Source: Conexivisphaera sp046536535
GTDB taxonomy: Archaea; Thermoproteota; Nitrososphaeria; Conexivisphaerales; Conexivisphaeraceae
Direction of reading: 5' to 3'
Assembly (NCBI GenBank): GCA_046536535.1
Contig: JAWDMO010000059.1
Location: forward strand, 1-8,029
DNA length: 8,029 bases
Every line of letters begins with the position of its first letter. The first letter of the stretch is position 1. Below, piece by piece: positions 1 to 5,324 of the stretch. The notes under the pieces are model-generated. The model was not told where the DNA came from and did not search any database. It was given only the letters and a program-made list of their open reading frames with translations. The position numbers and the translations under genes were made by a program.

Positions 1-687
1 ACGCTGCTCGCGAAGGCGGTGGCCACCGAGAGCGAGGCGAACTTCATAAGCGTGCGCGGGCCCGAGCTGCTGAGCAAGTGGGTGGGCGAGAGCGAGAGGG
101 CGGTCAGGGAGGTCTTCCGCAAGGCCAGGCAGGCCGCCCCCTGCGTGGTGTTCTTCGACGAGATAGACGCGCTGGCGCCCGCCAGGGGGTTCTCCGCAGA
201 CTCGATGGTGACTGAGAGGGTGGTGAGCCAGCTGCTCACGGAGCTGGACGGGATACTTGAGACGAAGGGCGTGGTGGTCCTGGCGGCCACGAACAGGCCG
301 GACATCATCGACCCGGCGCTCCTCAGGGCCGGGAGGTTCGACGTGTTCGTGTACGTGCCGCTGCCCGACGAGGCCGCGCGTAAGGAGATCTTCAGAATAC
401 ACCTGAGGGGGAAGCCGCTGGCCGATGACGTGAACCTGGACGAGCTGGCGAGGAGGACGGAGGGCTACAGCGGCGCCGACATAGCTAACGCGTGCCGCGC
501 GGCTTCCATAGCGGCGATAAGGGATCACCTGGAGAAGTACCCGAAGGAGGAGGACGCGAAGGCCCACAAGGACGAGCTGAAGATAACCATGGCCCACCTG
601 CTCGAAGCCCTGAGGAAGGCGAGGCCGCTGCCAAAGGAGGTAGTCGACTGGTACAAGAGCGTGGCCGAGAGGTTCCGGTCCTCCTGA
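1..687 (+). CDS. Cdc48/VAT-like AAA+ ATPase, C-terminal part (5' end outside window)
   Basis: ATP-driven protein unfoldase/segregase of the archaeal Cdc48 (VAT, p97) family, cytosolic, a hexameric ring that feeds substrates to proteolysis or remodelling. The frame is open from base 1; its first residues TLLAKAVATES are what directly follows the Walker A GPPGTGK motif, so the gene starts upstream and the GTG at 19 is not the start. In the visible 228 residues: pore loop KWVGESE (26-32), Walker B VVFFDEID (49-56), sensor 1 AATNRPD (95-101) followed by the arginine-finger segment LLRAGRFD (107-114), and sensor 2 GYSGADIANACR (155-166). The tail (MAHLLEALRKARP, then an acidic/aromatic helix) resembles the end of Cdc48 D2 domains, which makes this the second AAA domain. 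No C-terminal hydrophobic-tyrosine tail of the eukaryotic p97 kind is seen. A single-AAA relative cannot be excluded without the upstream sequence. Confidence 0.93.
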   Translation, partial: TLLAKAVATESEANFISVRGPELLSKWVGESERAVREVFRKARQAAPCVVFFDEIDALAPARGFSADSMVTERVVSQLLTELDGILETKGVVVLAATNRPDIIDPALLRAGRFDVFVYVPLPDEAARKEIFRIHLRGKPLADDVNLDELARRTEGYSGADIANACRAASIAAIRDHLEKYPKEEDAKAHKDELKITMAHLLEALRKARPLPKEVVDWYKSVAERFRSS

Positions 688-712
688 GCGCTCCGGGGCG
701 TTCGAGCGAGCC

Positions 713-719
713 CTTATTT
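713..719 (+). promoter_or_regulatory. TATA-like box of tRNA-Arg
   Basis: CTTATTT lies in an otherwise GC-rich 54-bp gap, centred 26 nt before the first tRNA base. This is the spacing expected for an archaeal box A when the transcript starts at the mature 5' end. Confidence 0.6.
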
Positions 720-741
720 CCCGGGGGACCGGAAGCCGAAC

Positions 742-819
742 GGGCCCGTGGCCTAGCTTGGACAGGGCACTGGCCTCCGGAGCCAGGGGTCCCGGGTTCG
801 AGTCCCGGCGGGCCCGCCA
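742..819 (+). tRNA. tRNA-Arg (anticodon CCG), CCA encoded
   Basis: Full cloverleaf without an intron. Acceptor GGGCCCG (742-748) pairs with CGGGCCC (809-815). D stem GCCT/GGGC (751-754/765-768). Anticodon stem CTGGC/GCCAG (770-774/782-786) with loop CTCCGGA, so the anticodon is CCG (777-779), reading Arg CGG. Variable loop is 5 nt. T stem CCGGG/CCCGG (792-796/804-808) with loop TTCGAGT. Discriminator G at 816, then genome-encoded CCA at 817-819. It lies 54 bp behind the Cdc48-like gene but has its own TATA-like box, so it is probably a separate transcript. A short T run at 843-845, after a weak AGCC/GGCT stem, may end it. Confidence 0.96.
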
Positions 820-1063
820 CTCCTCCGAGCCACGCGTGGGGCTTTACACGAACGTGATAATTTTCGGGGGTTTCAGAACCCCCCTCGGGGAGTTCCCGCC
901 CGACGCATGGTGCCGGGAACACAGATAAGTACTACCGGGTGCACACCCCCGTGCGTGCCCGGGGACTGAGGGCTCCGTGGACATGCGTGCTAGAGTAGCG
1001 GTTGCGCATGTTCCGCGCGTTCCACCGGGTTCCTAATAAGCGGCCGCGCGGATCCACCTCGCG
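820..1063. other. Non-coding spacer with two hairpins
   Basis: No credible gene on either strand. It holds two perfect hairpins: GGGGGTT-TCAG-AACCCCC (866-883), and GTTCCCG (892-898) with CGGGAAC (914-920) across a 15-nt loop. An AT-rich patch GTGATAATTTT (854-864) precedes the first. The hairpins could be the terminator zone of the tRNA-Arg transcript or part of a small non-coding RNA; the sequence does not decide between them. The right end carries the promoter of the DUF4382 gene. Confidence 0.5.
1034..1039 (+). promoter_or_regulatory. TATA-like box of the DUF4382 gene
   Basis: TAATAA, inside CCTAATAAG, is centred about 28 nt before the ATG at 1064. There is no Shine-Dalgarno motif before that ATG (CCACCTCGCG), so a leaderless or nearly leaderless mRNA fits. 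Confidence 0.5.
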
Positions 1064-2389
1064 ATGAACGCGAGGACCCTGATCGCGGTGCTGGCGATCG
1101 CGGCGGCGATCGCGGCGGTCGGCGGCGCGCTCGCGTACTGGCACGCGGCCGCGCCCCCGGCCCCGACCGTGGAGTACGCTGTGGCGCTGACGGATCCGCC
1201 GGTCGTGCCCAGCGGCACGAGCGATGTGCTGATCAGCTACAGCGGCTTGGCGGTCCACGCCGAGGGGTACGGCTGGATATCCAAAGCTAGCGCCAGGGGA
1301 ACAATGGATCTCTTGGCGTTCCAGAACCTGAGCGTGGTCCTCGCCCAGGTGAGCGTGCCGGCCAACGTGACGGTGAACGAGGTCCGCCTGTACGTGACGG
1401 ACGCGTCCATAGTGGTCAACGGCACGAAATATCCCCTGATGCTCCCGAGCGGCGTCCTCAAGATACCGATAGTGAACGCGTCCCGCGCCGCGCGGGGCGC
1501 GCTGGTGGACCTCCAGCCCCACGTGACAGTTGCATACGTGGGCGACCAGCCGGTGTTCATTATGGCGCCGGCCGCGGTGGCGGTGCCCCTGAACTACACG
1601 GCCCCGCCTGGGACGGTCCACAAAATACCGAGGGAGCTGCGCGAGGAATTCAGGCACTTCGCGGCGAACGTCACGATGACCTCCGCCGTTATACGCGTCG
1701 TGGGGAACGAGACGATAATATCGGTGACCGTGAAGAACGACGGGAGCGAGCCCGTGCAGGTGCTCGGGGTGGGCGTCGACGGTAACTGGAGCCTGAGCGT
1801 GCCCTCGATAACCATAAGGACCGAGGACCTCAGCGCCACTATTCGGGTGTTCGGCGCCACCGCTAAGATGCATATTGTGTTCTTCGCCAACGGCACCCAG
1901 CTGGTGCCCGCGCTGCGGCTGGCCGCGCCCTACGTGACTGTGAGATCACCTCTGCCGCCTGACGCCATGGTGATGGGGTATGGGACGACGTATAGTGGCA
2001 ACGAGACGGAGTTCGATCATATTATGAAGGATTTGTTGGGCAACACGAGCCACAGCGGGCCGGGCCCCGTGAGCGTAGCGGGGCCCAACGGCACAACGAT
2101 CGTAAATGGCGTCTCCGACGAGCACTTCGCGCCGGTCCTCGGGATGCCGGGCTACACACTCGAGCCCGGGCAGAGCGCCACGTTCACGTTCGGCGGCGTC
2201 ATAGCGCTCGGGCCGCGCTTGGGCATTGAGGGATCGGCGGGACCGGTCACGATAGTGCTGGCCCCGATCGCCGGGCAGGGCTACGAGATAACTGTGGTGA
2301 CGATGCCCGCATCCAACGCGCCAGCGACCGTCACTGTGACCGCCGGCCGAGCGGCCGATTCCTACCATAATTTTGTTTTGAACACATAA
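1064..2389 (+). CDS. DUF4382-type membrane-anchored surface glycoprotein
   Basis: 441 residues. An N-terminal hydrophobic segment (about 5-26, Ala/Ile/Val rich, after MNARTL) is a signal or membrane anchor; the rest is beta-rich and probably extracytoplasmic. Residues 42-66, with LTDPPVVPSGTSDV then ISYSGLAVHAEG, and 125-160, with MLPSGVLKIPI then ALVDLQPHV, resemble the DUF4382 pattern (TDxPV...I.G..vH; PSG.lkip..vDl). A later stretch, ISVTVKNDGSEPVQVLGV (219-236), looks like a CARDB/Ig-like strand pair. There are 12 N-x-S/T sequons (N88, 101, 119, 138, 177, 202, 215, 241, 276, 313, 327, 342), as expected of a heavily N-glycosylated archaeal cell-surface protein. No C-terminal membrane helix is seen. 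The ATG at 1064 is chosen because it sits at the right distance from the TATA-like box and starts the signal segment. The function of DUF4382 is unknown; the domain call rests on remembered motif similarity. Confidence 0.8.
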   Translation: MNARTLIAVLAIAAAIAAVGGALAYWHAAAPPAPTVEYAVALTDPPVVPSGTSDVLISYSGLAVHAEGYGWISKASARGTMDLLAFQNLSVVLAQVSVPANVTVNEVRLYVTDASIVVNGTKYPLMLPSGVLKIPIVNASRAARGALVDLQPHVTVAYVGDQPVFIMAPAAVAVPLNYTAPPGTVHKIPRELREEFRHFAANVTMTSAVIRVVGNETIISVTVKNDGSEPVQVLGVGVDGNWSLSVPSITIRTEDLSATIRVFGATAKMHIVFFANGTQLVPALRLAAPYVTVRSPLPPDAMVMGYGTTYSGNETEFDHIMKDLLGNTSHSGPGPVSVAGPNGTTIVNGVSDEHFAPVLGMPGYTLEPGQSATFTFGGVIALGPRLGIEGSAGPVTIVLAPIAGQGYEITVVTMPASNAPATVTVTAGRAADSYHNFVLNT

Positions 2390-2397
2390 CTTATCTA
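2389..2397 (+). promoter_or_regulatory. TATA-like box of the small membrane protein gene
   Basis: ACTTATCTA starts at the last base of the TAA stop of the DUF4382 gene and is centred 27 nt before the TTG at 2420. This suggests separate, leaderless transcription of the downstream gene rather than simple read-through. Confidence 0.45.
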
Positions 2398-2419
2398 CTC
2401 GGGGTAGCTTCAGCGCGCG

Positions 2420-2740
2420 TTGAGGGTCAGGGATCCTGCCGCGATCGCCCTGGGTCTTGCGCTCCTCCTCGCCCTGGCCCAGTACCCGGCCGGGGCTCTC
2501 GCGGCCGGCCTGGCATCGGGTGCCTTGGAGGGGAACGCCGCGAGGGGCTTCCTCGCGTCCCTGGCAGCCGGAATGATCTACGCGACCTTGCTCACGGTGA
2601 TGGTTGTCGGTAAGGGACCTGTGGCGGCGGCGTTCGAGTTCTACTACGCGTACGTGGTGGATACCGTCATAAGCTCCGTCGGCGGGCTCATTGGGGGATG
2701 GGCGCTCAGGCGCCGCCGCAGGGGACGAGCGGGATGGTAG
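2420..2740 (+). CDS. Small hydrophobic membrane protein, three predicted helices
   Basis: 106 residues, not recognised with certainty. Hydrophobic segments lie at about 7-33, 44-63 and 76-96, with Gly/Ala-rich stretches (ALAAGLASGALEGNAARG, SSVGGLIGGWAL) and a strongly basic cytoplasmic-type tail (RRRRRGRAGW). The Gly/Ala-rich look recalls small archaeal membrane families such as DUF5518, but I cannot confirm that. The TTG start at 2420 fits the upstream TATA-like box and lacks a Shine-Dalgarno motif. The gene begins 30 bp after the DUF4382 gene on the same strand, so a shared role at the envelope is possible. Its last codon TGG and TAG stop are the complement of the CCA end and the A73-C71 bases of the opposite-strand tRNA-Gln. 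Confidence 0.65.
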   Translation: MRVRDPAAIALGLALLLALAQYPAGALAAGLASGALEGNAARGFLASLAAGMIYATLLTVMVVGKGPVAAAFEFYYAYVVDTVISSVGGLIGGWALRRRRRGRAGW

Positions 2741-2848
2741 CCCGGGGGAGATTCGAACTCCCGTCGCTGGGGTTCGCCTCGCGGCCCATCCAGCCCTCTG
2801 AGCTCGCGATCCAGAGCCCAGCATCCTTGGCCGCTAGACGACCGGGCT
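2735..2848 (-). tRNA. tRNA-Gln (anticodon CTG) with 38-nt intron, CCA encoded
   Basis: Read on the minus strand. Acceptor AGCCCGG (2848-2842) pairs with CCGGGCT (2745-2739); A73 at 2738; CCA at 2737-2735. D stem GTCT/GGAT; anticodon stem CTGGG (2821-2817) with CCCAG; variable loop GCGAC; T stem GGGAG/CTCCC with loop TTCGAAT. The anticodon CTG is at 2814-2812. Between position 37 (G, 2811) and 38 (C, 2772) sits a 38-nt insertion at 2773-2810. It is the canonical archaeal intron site. The whole acceptor/D/T context (AGCCCGG, A73) agrees with archaeal tRNA-Gln. The 3' end overlaps the last two codons of the convergent small membrane protein gene. Confidence 0.95.
2773..2810 (-). other. tRNA-Gln intron at position 37/38 with relaxed bulge-helix-bulge
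   Basis: The intron runs from A (2810) to AA (2774-2773). A bulge-helix-bulge can be drawn for the splicing endonuclease: outer helix CTGGG/CCCAG; 5' bulge GGA cut as GG|A; central helix CTCT (2816-2813) with GGCG (2778-2775), holding one T x C mismatch and one T.G wobble; 3' bulge AAC cut as AA|C; inner helix TCGCG/CGCGA (2809-2805/2783-2779), five perfect pairs. The imperfect central helix makes this a relaxed motif, which in known archaea is cut by the broad-specificity heteromeric endonuclease; that last step is inference. Confidence 0.8.
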
Positions 2849-2868
2849 GCGATCCTCGAGGGCTCGGG

Positions 2869-2877
2869 TAAATTTAA
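2869..2877 (-). promoter_or_regulatory. TATA-like box of tRNA-Gln
   Basis: TTAAATTTA on the minus strand, centred 25 nt before the tRNA 5' end at 2848. It is the most AT-rich patch in the neighbourhood and close to the archaeal box A consensus. Confidence 0.75.
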
Positions 2878-2988
2878 CCGTTTTCGCACAGCCGGCGGCT
2901 CCGTTACCTTAAGCCGATCGATGAGTCTAAATCCGAGGGGGGCACTCCGTCCGACCCTCGATGAGCGCCAGCCCGGTGCGTATCAGGA

Positions 2989-3031
2989 GGGGGGCATCGC
3001 TTACGATCGCCCCCGAGCCTGGGATGCCCCC
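2989..3031. other. Hairpin with two mutually exclusive pairings
   Basis: One left arm can pair with two right arms. GGGGGC-ATCG (2990-2999) folds with CGAT (3004-3007) and, past one bulged C, with GCCCCC (3009-3014) around a CTTA loop. The same GGGGGCATC (2990-2998) is also a perfect 9-bp complement of GATGCCCCC (3023-3031). No plus-strand gene follows, so an attenuator role is not obvious; a small RNA or an insertion relic are alternatives. Confidence 0.45.
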
Positions 3032-3100
3032 GTGACCGAAGATGCGCGGATGCTGCGGCTCCGGTTGTGGCTTGATGAGTCGTGATATTAAAAACGGCAA

Positions 3101-3130
3101 ACCTCGCCCTTCAGGATGGGGAGGGGGTCA
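3101..3130 (+). repeat. Solo IS200/IS605-like right-end relic
   Basis: CGCCCTTCAGG (3105-3115) matches 11 of 11 bases of the right-end hairpin core at 5295-5305. The flanks (CCTC before, GGGGAGGGGG after) look like a decayed version of the same GC-rich stem; the 3' arm has lost pairing (GGATGGGG). No tnpA or tnpB sequence is recognisable beside it, so it is a solo end or a fully decayed copy. Confidence 0.5.
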
Positions 3131-3232
3131 GACCACCGATCCGCTCGCAGCCTGGAACCGAGTTAAGAAAGAGGGTGGCTGCACGCGCCATGTAGAAATC
3201 TAGGGATTCTTTCAAGTGAGCCCTCCTGCGGC

Positions 3233-3285
3233 AAAATTAGGGATGCGGGACGGCCATCGATGGGCATTCCGGCCCCGAGGACCGG
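3233..3285 (-). terminator. Possible terminator of the ClC gene
   Basis: On the minus strand, directly after the TGA of the ClC gene, CCGGTCC-TCG-GGGCCGG (3285-3269) makes a 7-bp stem, one pair being a wobble. Further on are the perfect palindrome CCATCGATGG (3254-3263) and a TTTT run (3236-3233). The T run fits archaeal termination; the hairpin may only protect the 3' end. Confidence 0.4.
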
Positions 3286-3286
3286 A

Positions 3287-4933
3287 TCATGTGTGACGTA
3301 TTAGCGCGCGGATCAAGTCCATCTCTTCGACAGTCCCGACTAGGATCCCCCTCTCGTCCACGACATAGAGCACGCTGAGCCCAGATCCCAGCATGCGCTC
3401 AATGGCCTCGGCGAGAGGGGTGTCGGGCCTGATGGACTCGGCGCTGGACAGGGGCGCTGAGGAGACCTGCGCATCCAGGCGCCTCTCGCCTAGCCAGGAT
3501 ACGTCCTCCACCGCCAGCCGACCGACGAGCCTGCCCTCGGGGTCGACGACCGGCAGCTCCCTCAGCCCCTCGGCCACCATCGCGTCGAGTGCCGCCCTCA
3601 GCGAGTCCGTGAGCCCTATGCGGCGGGGATTCCTGTCCATCACGTCGGATACCCTGAGACCCGAGATCAGCCTGCTTCCCCTGACCCTCGAGTAGACGCT
3701 CCTCAGGAGCGCCTCCTCCATCGCCGACCCGGTGAGCTGGAACCTGAAGAGCGTCACGGGCAGGGAGATCGCGTAGCTCACGGCGGAGGCCAGCAGCGCG
3801 GGTATCATGAAGCCGACCCCCGATAGCTCGACCATCATCGCGGCCGGCGCCAGCAGGATCTTGTAAGTGCCCGCTAGGACCGCGGCCGCGCCGATGAGGG
3901 CATAGAAGGAGATGGGCCTCAGGCCCAGCAGCTCCGCGAAGAGCGCGCCCAGCAGCGCGCCGTTCAGGACCACTGGTGTGAATAGCCCTCCGACGCCGCC
4001 GAAGCTGAGCGTCGCGACCGTGGTCAGGCTCCTGAGGGCCAGGAGGAGCGCCAGCGATCCGGCCGCCATCATGCCGAGGACGACGTCGTCCATGAGGTCG
4101 AATCCCGGGCCTATGGACTGGCGGGACAGGAGCCCGAGCAGCCCGATGGCCGCGCCGCCCGTGAGCACCGTGAGGGCGAATCCTCCGCGGGCCCTCAGCG
4201 CGGAGGACGCCCTGCCAGCGTATCCGTAGAGCTTGGAGAACCCGATGGAGTATGCGCCCGCTATCACCCCCAGGATCGCGCTCCATATGAGGGGCGCGGG
4301 GCCGGTGATCGGCTGCAGCTGTACGGCGAACAGGGGCGCGGGGCCGGTGATGGCCGCGGAGACAGCGTAGGAGGCCGTGGCGGCCAGCGAGATCTCTAGG
4401 AATGGCTCCTTCTCCAGGCCCCTCGCGACGGGCACCTCGAGCGCGTACAGTATGGCGGTCGCTGGGGTCTTCAGGACGCCCGCGAGGCCGGCGGCCGCGC
4501 CGGCCAGCGTCAGGCGGCCGCGGCGGACCTTCGCGCCGAACGCGCGAGCCGCGGACCGCATTATGCCTGGCCCCAGGAGTATGCCGACGCCCTCGGGGCC
4601 TGCGGCGCCGCCGAAGCCTACAGTAGCCACGCTGGCGAAGGCCCTGATCACCGAGTCCCTGAGCGATGGGATCCCGCGCGTGTTGTACTCGGCTAGCACG
4701 ATGCCGGTCGCGCTGCCGGTCGATTTGTTTACTGCGAACGTGTCGACGAGGAGGAATGAGGCCAGCAGCCCGAGCAGCGGGAACGTGACGGCGGCCGATG
4801 GGCTCCTGGAGTATCCGACTTCGACTATCCTCCATAGGACGTAGAGCGCCCGGAATATCAGCGATCCGAGGAGCCCCACGGCGGCGCCGCCCAGCGCCAC
4901 TGCGATCCAAGGGAGCACGTCCCCGCGATTCAC
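3287..4933 (-). CDS. ClC-family chloride channel/transporter with C-terminal CBS pair
   Basis: 548 residues, integral membrane protein moving chloride or similar anions. ClC landmarks in order: GSATGIVLAEYNTRG (73-87) at the place of the GSGIP selectivity motif; GFGGAAGPEGVGILLG (106-121), where E114 is the gating glutamate (E148 of E. coli ClC); LKTPATAILYALEVP (154-168); FGGVGGLFTPVVLNGALLG (311-329), the conserved GxFxP segment. Helices fill about residues 5-410. Two CBS motifs follow: about 428-482 (VSDVMDRNP...LRELPVVDPEGRLVG) and 489-545 (VLYVVDERGILVG), which in this family bind adenine nucleotides and tune activity. V167 stands where E. coli ClC has proton glutamate E203, as in channel-type ClCs, and no clear equivalent of the chloride-coordinating Tyr445 is visible (FRFQL region). 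The GTG at 4933 is chosen because the first helix follows at once and promoter elements lie 20-50 bp upstream. A monocistronic gene, divergent from the MFS side. Confidence 0.93.
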   Translation of the reverse strand: MNRGDVLPWIAVALGGAAVGLLGSLIFRALYVLWRIVEVGYSRSPSAAVTFPLLGLLASFLLVDTFAVNKSTGSATGIVLAEYNTRGIPSLRDSVIRAFASVATVGFGGAAGPEGVGILLGPGIMRSAARAFGAKVRRGRLTLAGAAAGLAGVLKTPATAILYALEVPVARGLEKEPFLEISLAATASYAVSAAITGPAPLFAVQLQPITGPAPLIWSAILGVIAGAYSIGFSKLYGYAGRASSALRARGGFALTVLTGGAAIGLLGLLSRQSIGPGFDLMDDVVLGMMAAGSLALLLALRSLTTVATLSFGGVGGLFTPVVLNGALLGALFAELLGLRPISFYALIGAAAVLAGTYKILLAPAAMMVELSGVGFMIPALLASAVSYAISLPVTLFRFQLTGSAMEEALLRSVYSRVRGSRLISGLRVSDVMDRNPRRIGLTDSLRAALDAMVAEGLRELPVVDPEGRLVGRLAVEDVSWLGERRLDAQVSSAPLSSAESIRPDTPLAEAIERMLGSGLSVLYVVDERGILVGTVEEMDLIRALIRHT

Positions 4934-4951
4934 GCCCCACTCGGTCCCCCG

Positions 4952-4981
4952 TCCAGATTTATCCAGATTTATATTATCTGG
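4952..4981 (-). promoter_or_regulatory. ClC gene promoter with tandem and inverted repeats
   Basis: Plus-strand TCCAGATTTA occurs twice in tandem (4952-4961, 4962-4971), and CCAGAT (4963-4968) is inverted as ATCTGG (4976-4981) across a 7-nt AT core. Read on the minus strand this gives a TATAAAT box (about 4968-4974) some 37 nt before the GTG and a second GATAAATC box about 24 nt before it. Either could bind TBP. The repeat arrangement around the boxes looks like an operator for a dimeric regulator; the regulator is unknown. Confidence 0.5.
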
Positions 4982-4984
4982 CCT

Positions 4985-5312
4985 CCTCCCCGCCCTAAAG
5001 GGCGAGTGCTATTTCCCGTCCAGGCGACCTGAGACGGGAAGGAGTTCGCACTCGTCGACCCGAGGGGCCCCTCGAGGGCGTGCGCCAGGTGCGGATTCGT
5101 GAAAGCGGATCTGACGCTGGGCGACAGGGTCTTCGAGCGCCCGGCCTGCGGCTGGAGGGCGGATCGCGATTACAACGCGCCCCTCAACGTGCTGAGGAGG
5201 GCAGGGTGGGAGCCACCCGCGGCGCCTGTGGAGCCCCGCCCTCTGCCCGTGGCCAAGGGCCGCGGGCAGGGTGGGGCAGTGAAGCAGGAAGCCCCGCCCT
5301 TCAGGGCGGGGC
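4985..5312 (+). mobile_element. Degenerate IS200/IS605-type (TnpB) element, internally deleted
   Basis: Left boundary: CTCCTCCC then hairpin CGCCC-TAAA-GGGCG (4991-5004). Right boundary: hairpin GCCCCGCCC-TTCA-GGGCGGGGC (5291-5312, nine perfect pairs), typical of the GC-rich subterminal palindromes of archaeal IS200/IS605-type elements. Between them only the 3' tip of tnpB remains (5033-5311). Just inside the left end a second hairpin, TTCCCGTCCAGG (5013-5024) with CCTG and GACGGGAA (5028-5040), has 12 pairs and one bulged A and abuts the tnpB relic. No tnpA is present. Retained ends without a full transposase resemble short non-autonomous derivatives of this family. Exact boundaries are uncertain by several bases. 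Confidence 0.75.
5033..5311 (+). pseudogene. tnpB: tnpB remnant, C-terminal ~93 codons
   Basis: The frame opens after a TGA at 5030-5032 and encodes the C-terminal RuvC-III/zinc-ribbon end of TnpB, the RNA-guided nuclease of IS200/IS605 elements: KEFALVDPRGPSRACARCG, then FVKADLTLGDRVFERPACGW, then the catalytic-Asp segment RADRDYNAPLNVLRRAGW, and the usual tail VKQEAPPFRAG. Family members carry two CxxC pairs; here the first is intact (CARC) but the second reads R-P-A-C, Cys changed to Arg at codon 5138-5140 (CGC, one T-to-C change from TGC). The first ~300 residues are missing, there is no start codon in context, and no stop falls at the usual end: the frame runs on out of phase into the next gene. 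Not functional. Confidence 0.88.
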
Positions 5313-5324
5313 GGCTCACCGGCG

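Larger units (their letters stand above)
2878..3286. other. Gene-free spacer with structured segment and mobile-element debris
   Basis: About 410 bp without a credible reading frame. From left to right: a low-complexity G-rich part; a strong hairpin region with two alternative pairings (2989-3031); an AT-rich patch GATATTAAAAAC (3084-3095); a right-end-like IS605 relic (3101-3130); a stretch with nothing I recognise (about 3131-3230); and the probable terminator zone of the ClC gene (3233-3285). It may be the footprint of an old insertion that has decayed. Confidence 0.55.

Noticed and set aside
907..969. 20-codon frame from ATG 907 after an AT-rich patch
   Set aside because: Too short, no homology seen, and it lies inside a hairpin; not supportable as a gene.
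932..1873. 313-codon minus-strand frame opposite the DUF4382 gene
   Set aside because: His/Arg-rich shadow without recognisable motifs; the plus strand has a signal segment, sequons and a family pattern.
2930..3085. C-box-like GATGA strings (near 2931, 2959 and 3074), considered as C/D box guide RNAs
   Set aside because: They deviate from RUGAUGA and no D or D' box (CUGA) lies at the right distance.
3399..4940. 513-codon open frame on the minus strand overlapping the ClC gene
   Set aside because: Out-of-phase shadow in GC-rich DNA: Arg/Gly/Pro-rich composition, no domains, while the other frame carries a full ClC protein.
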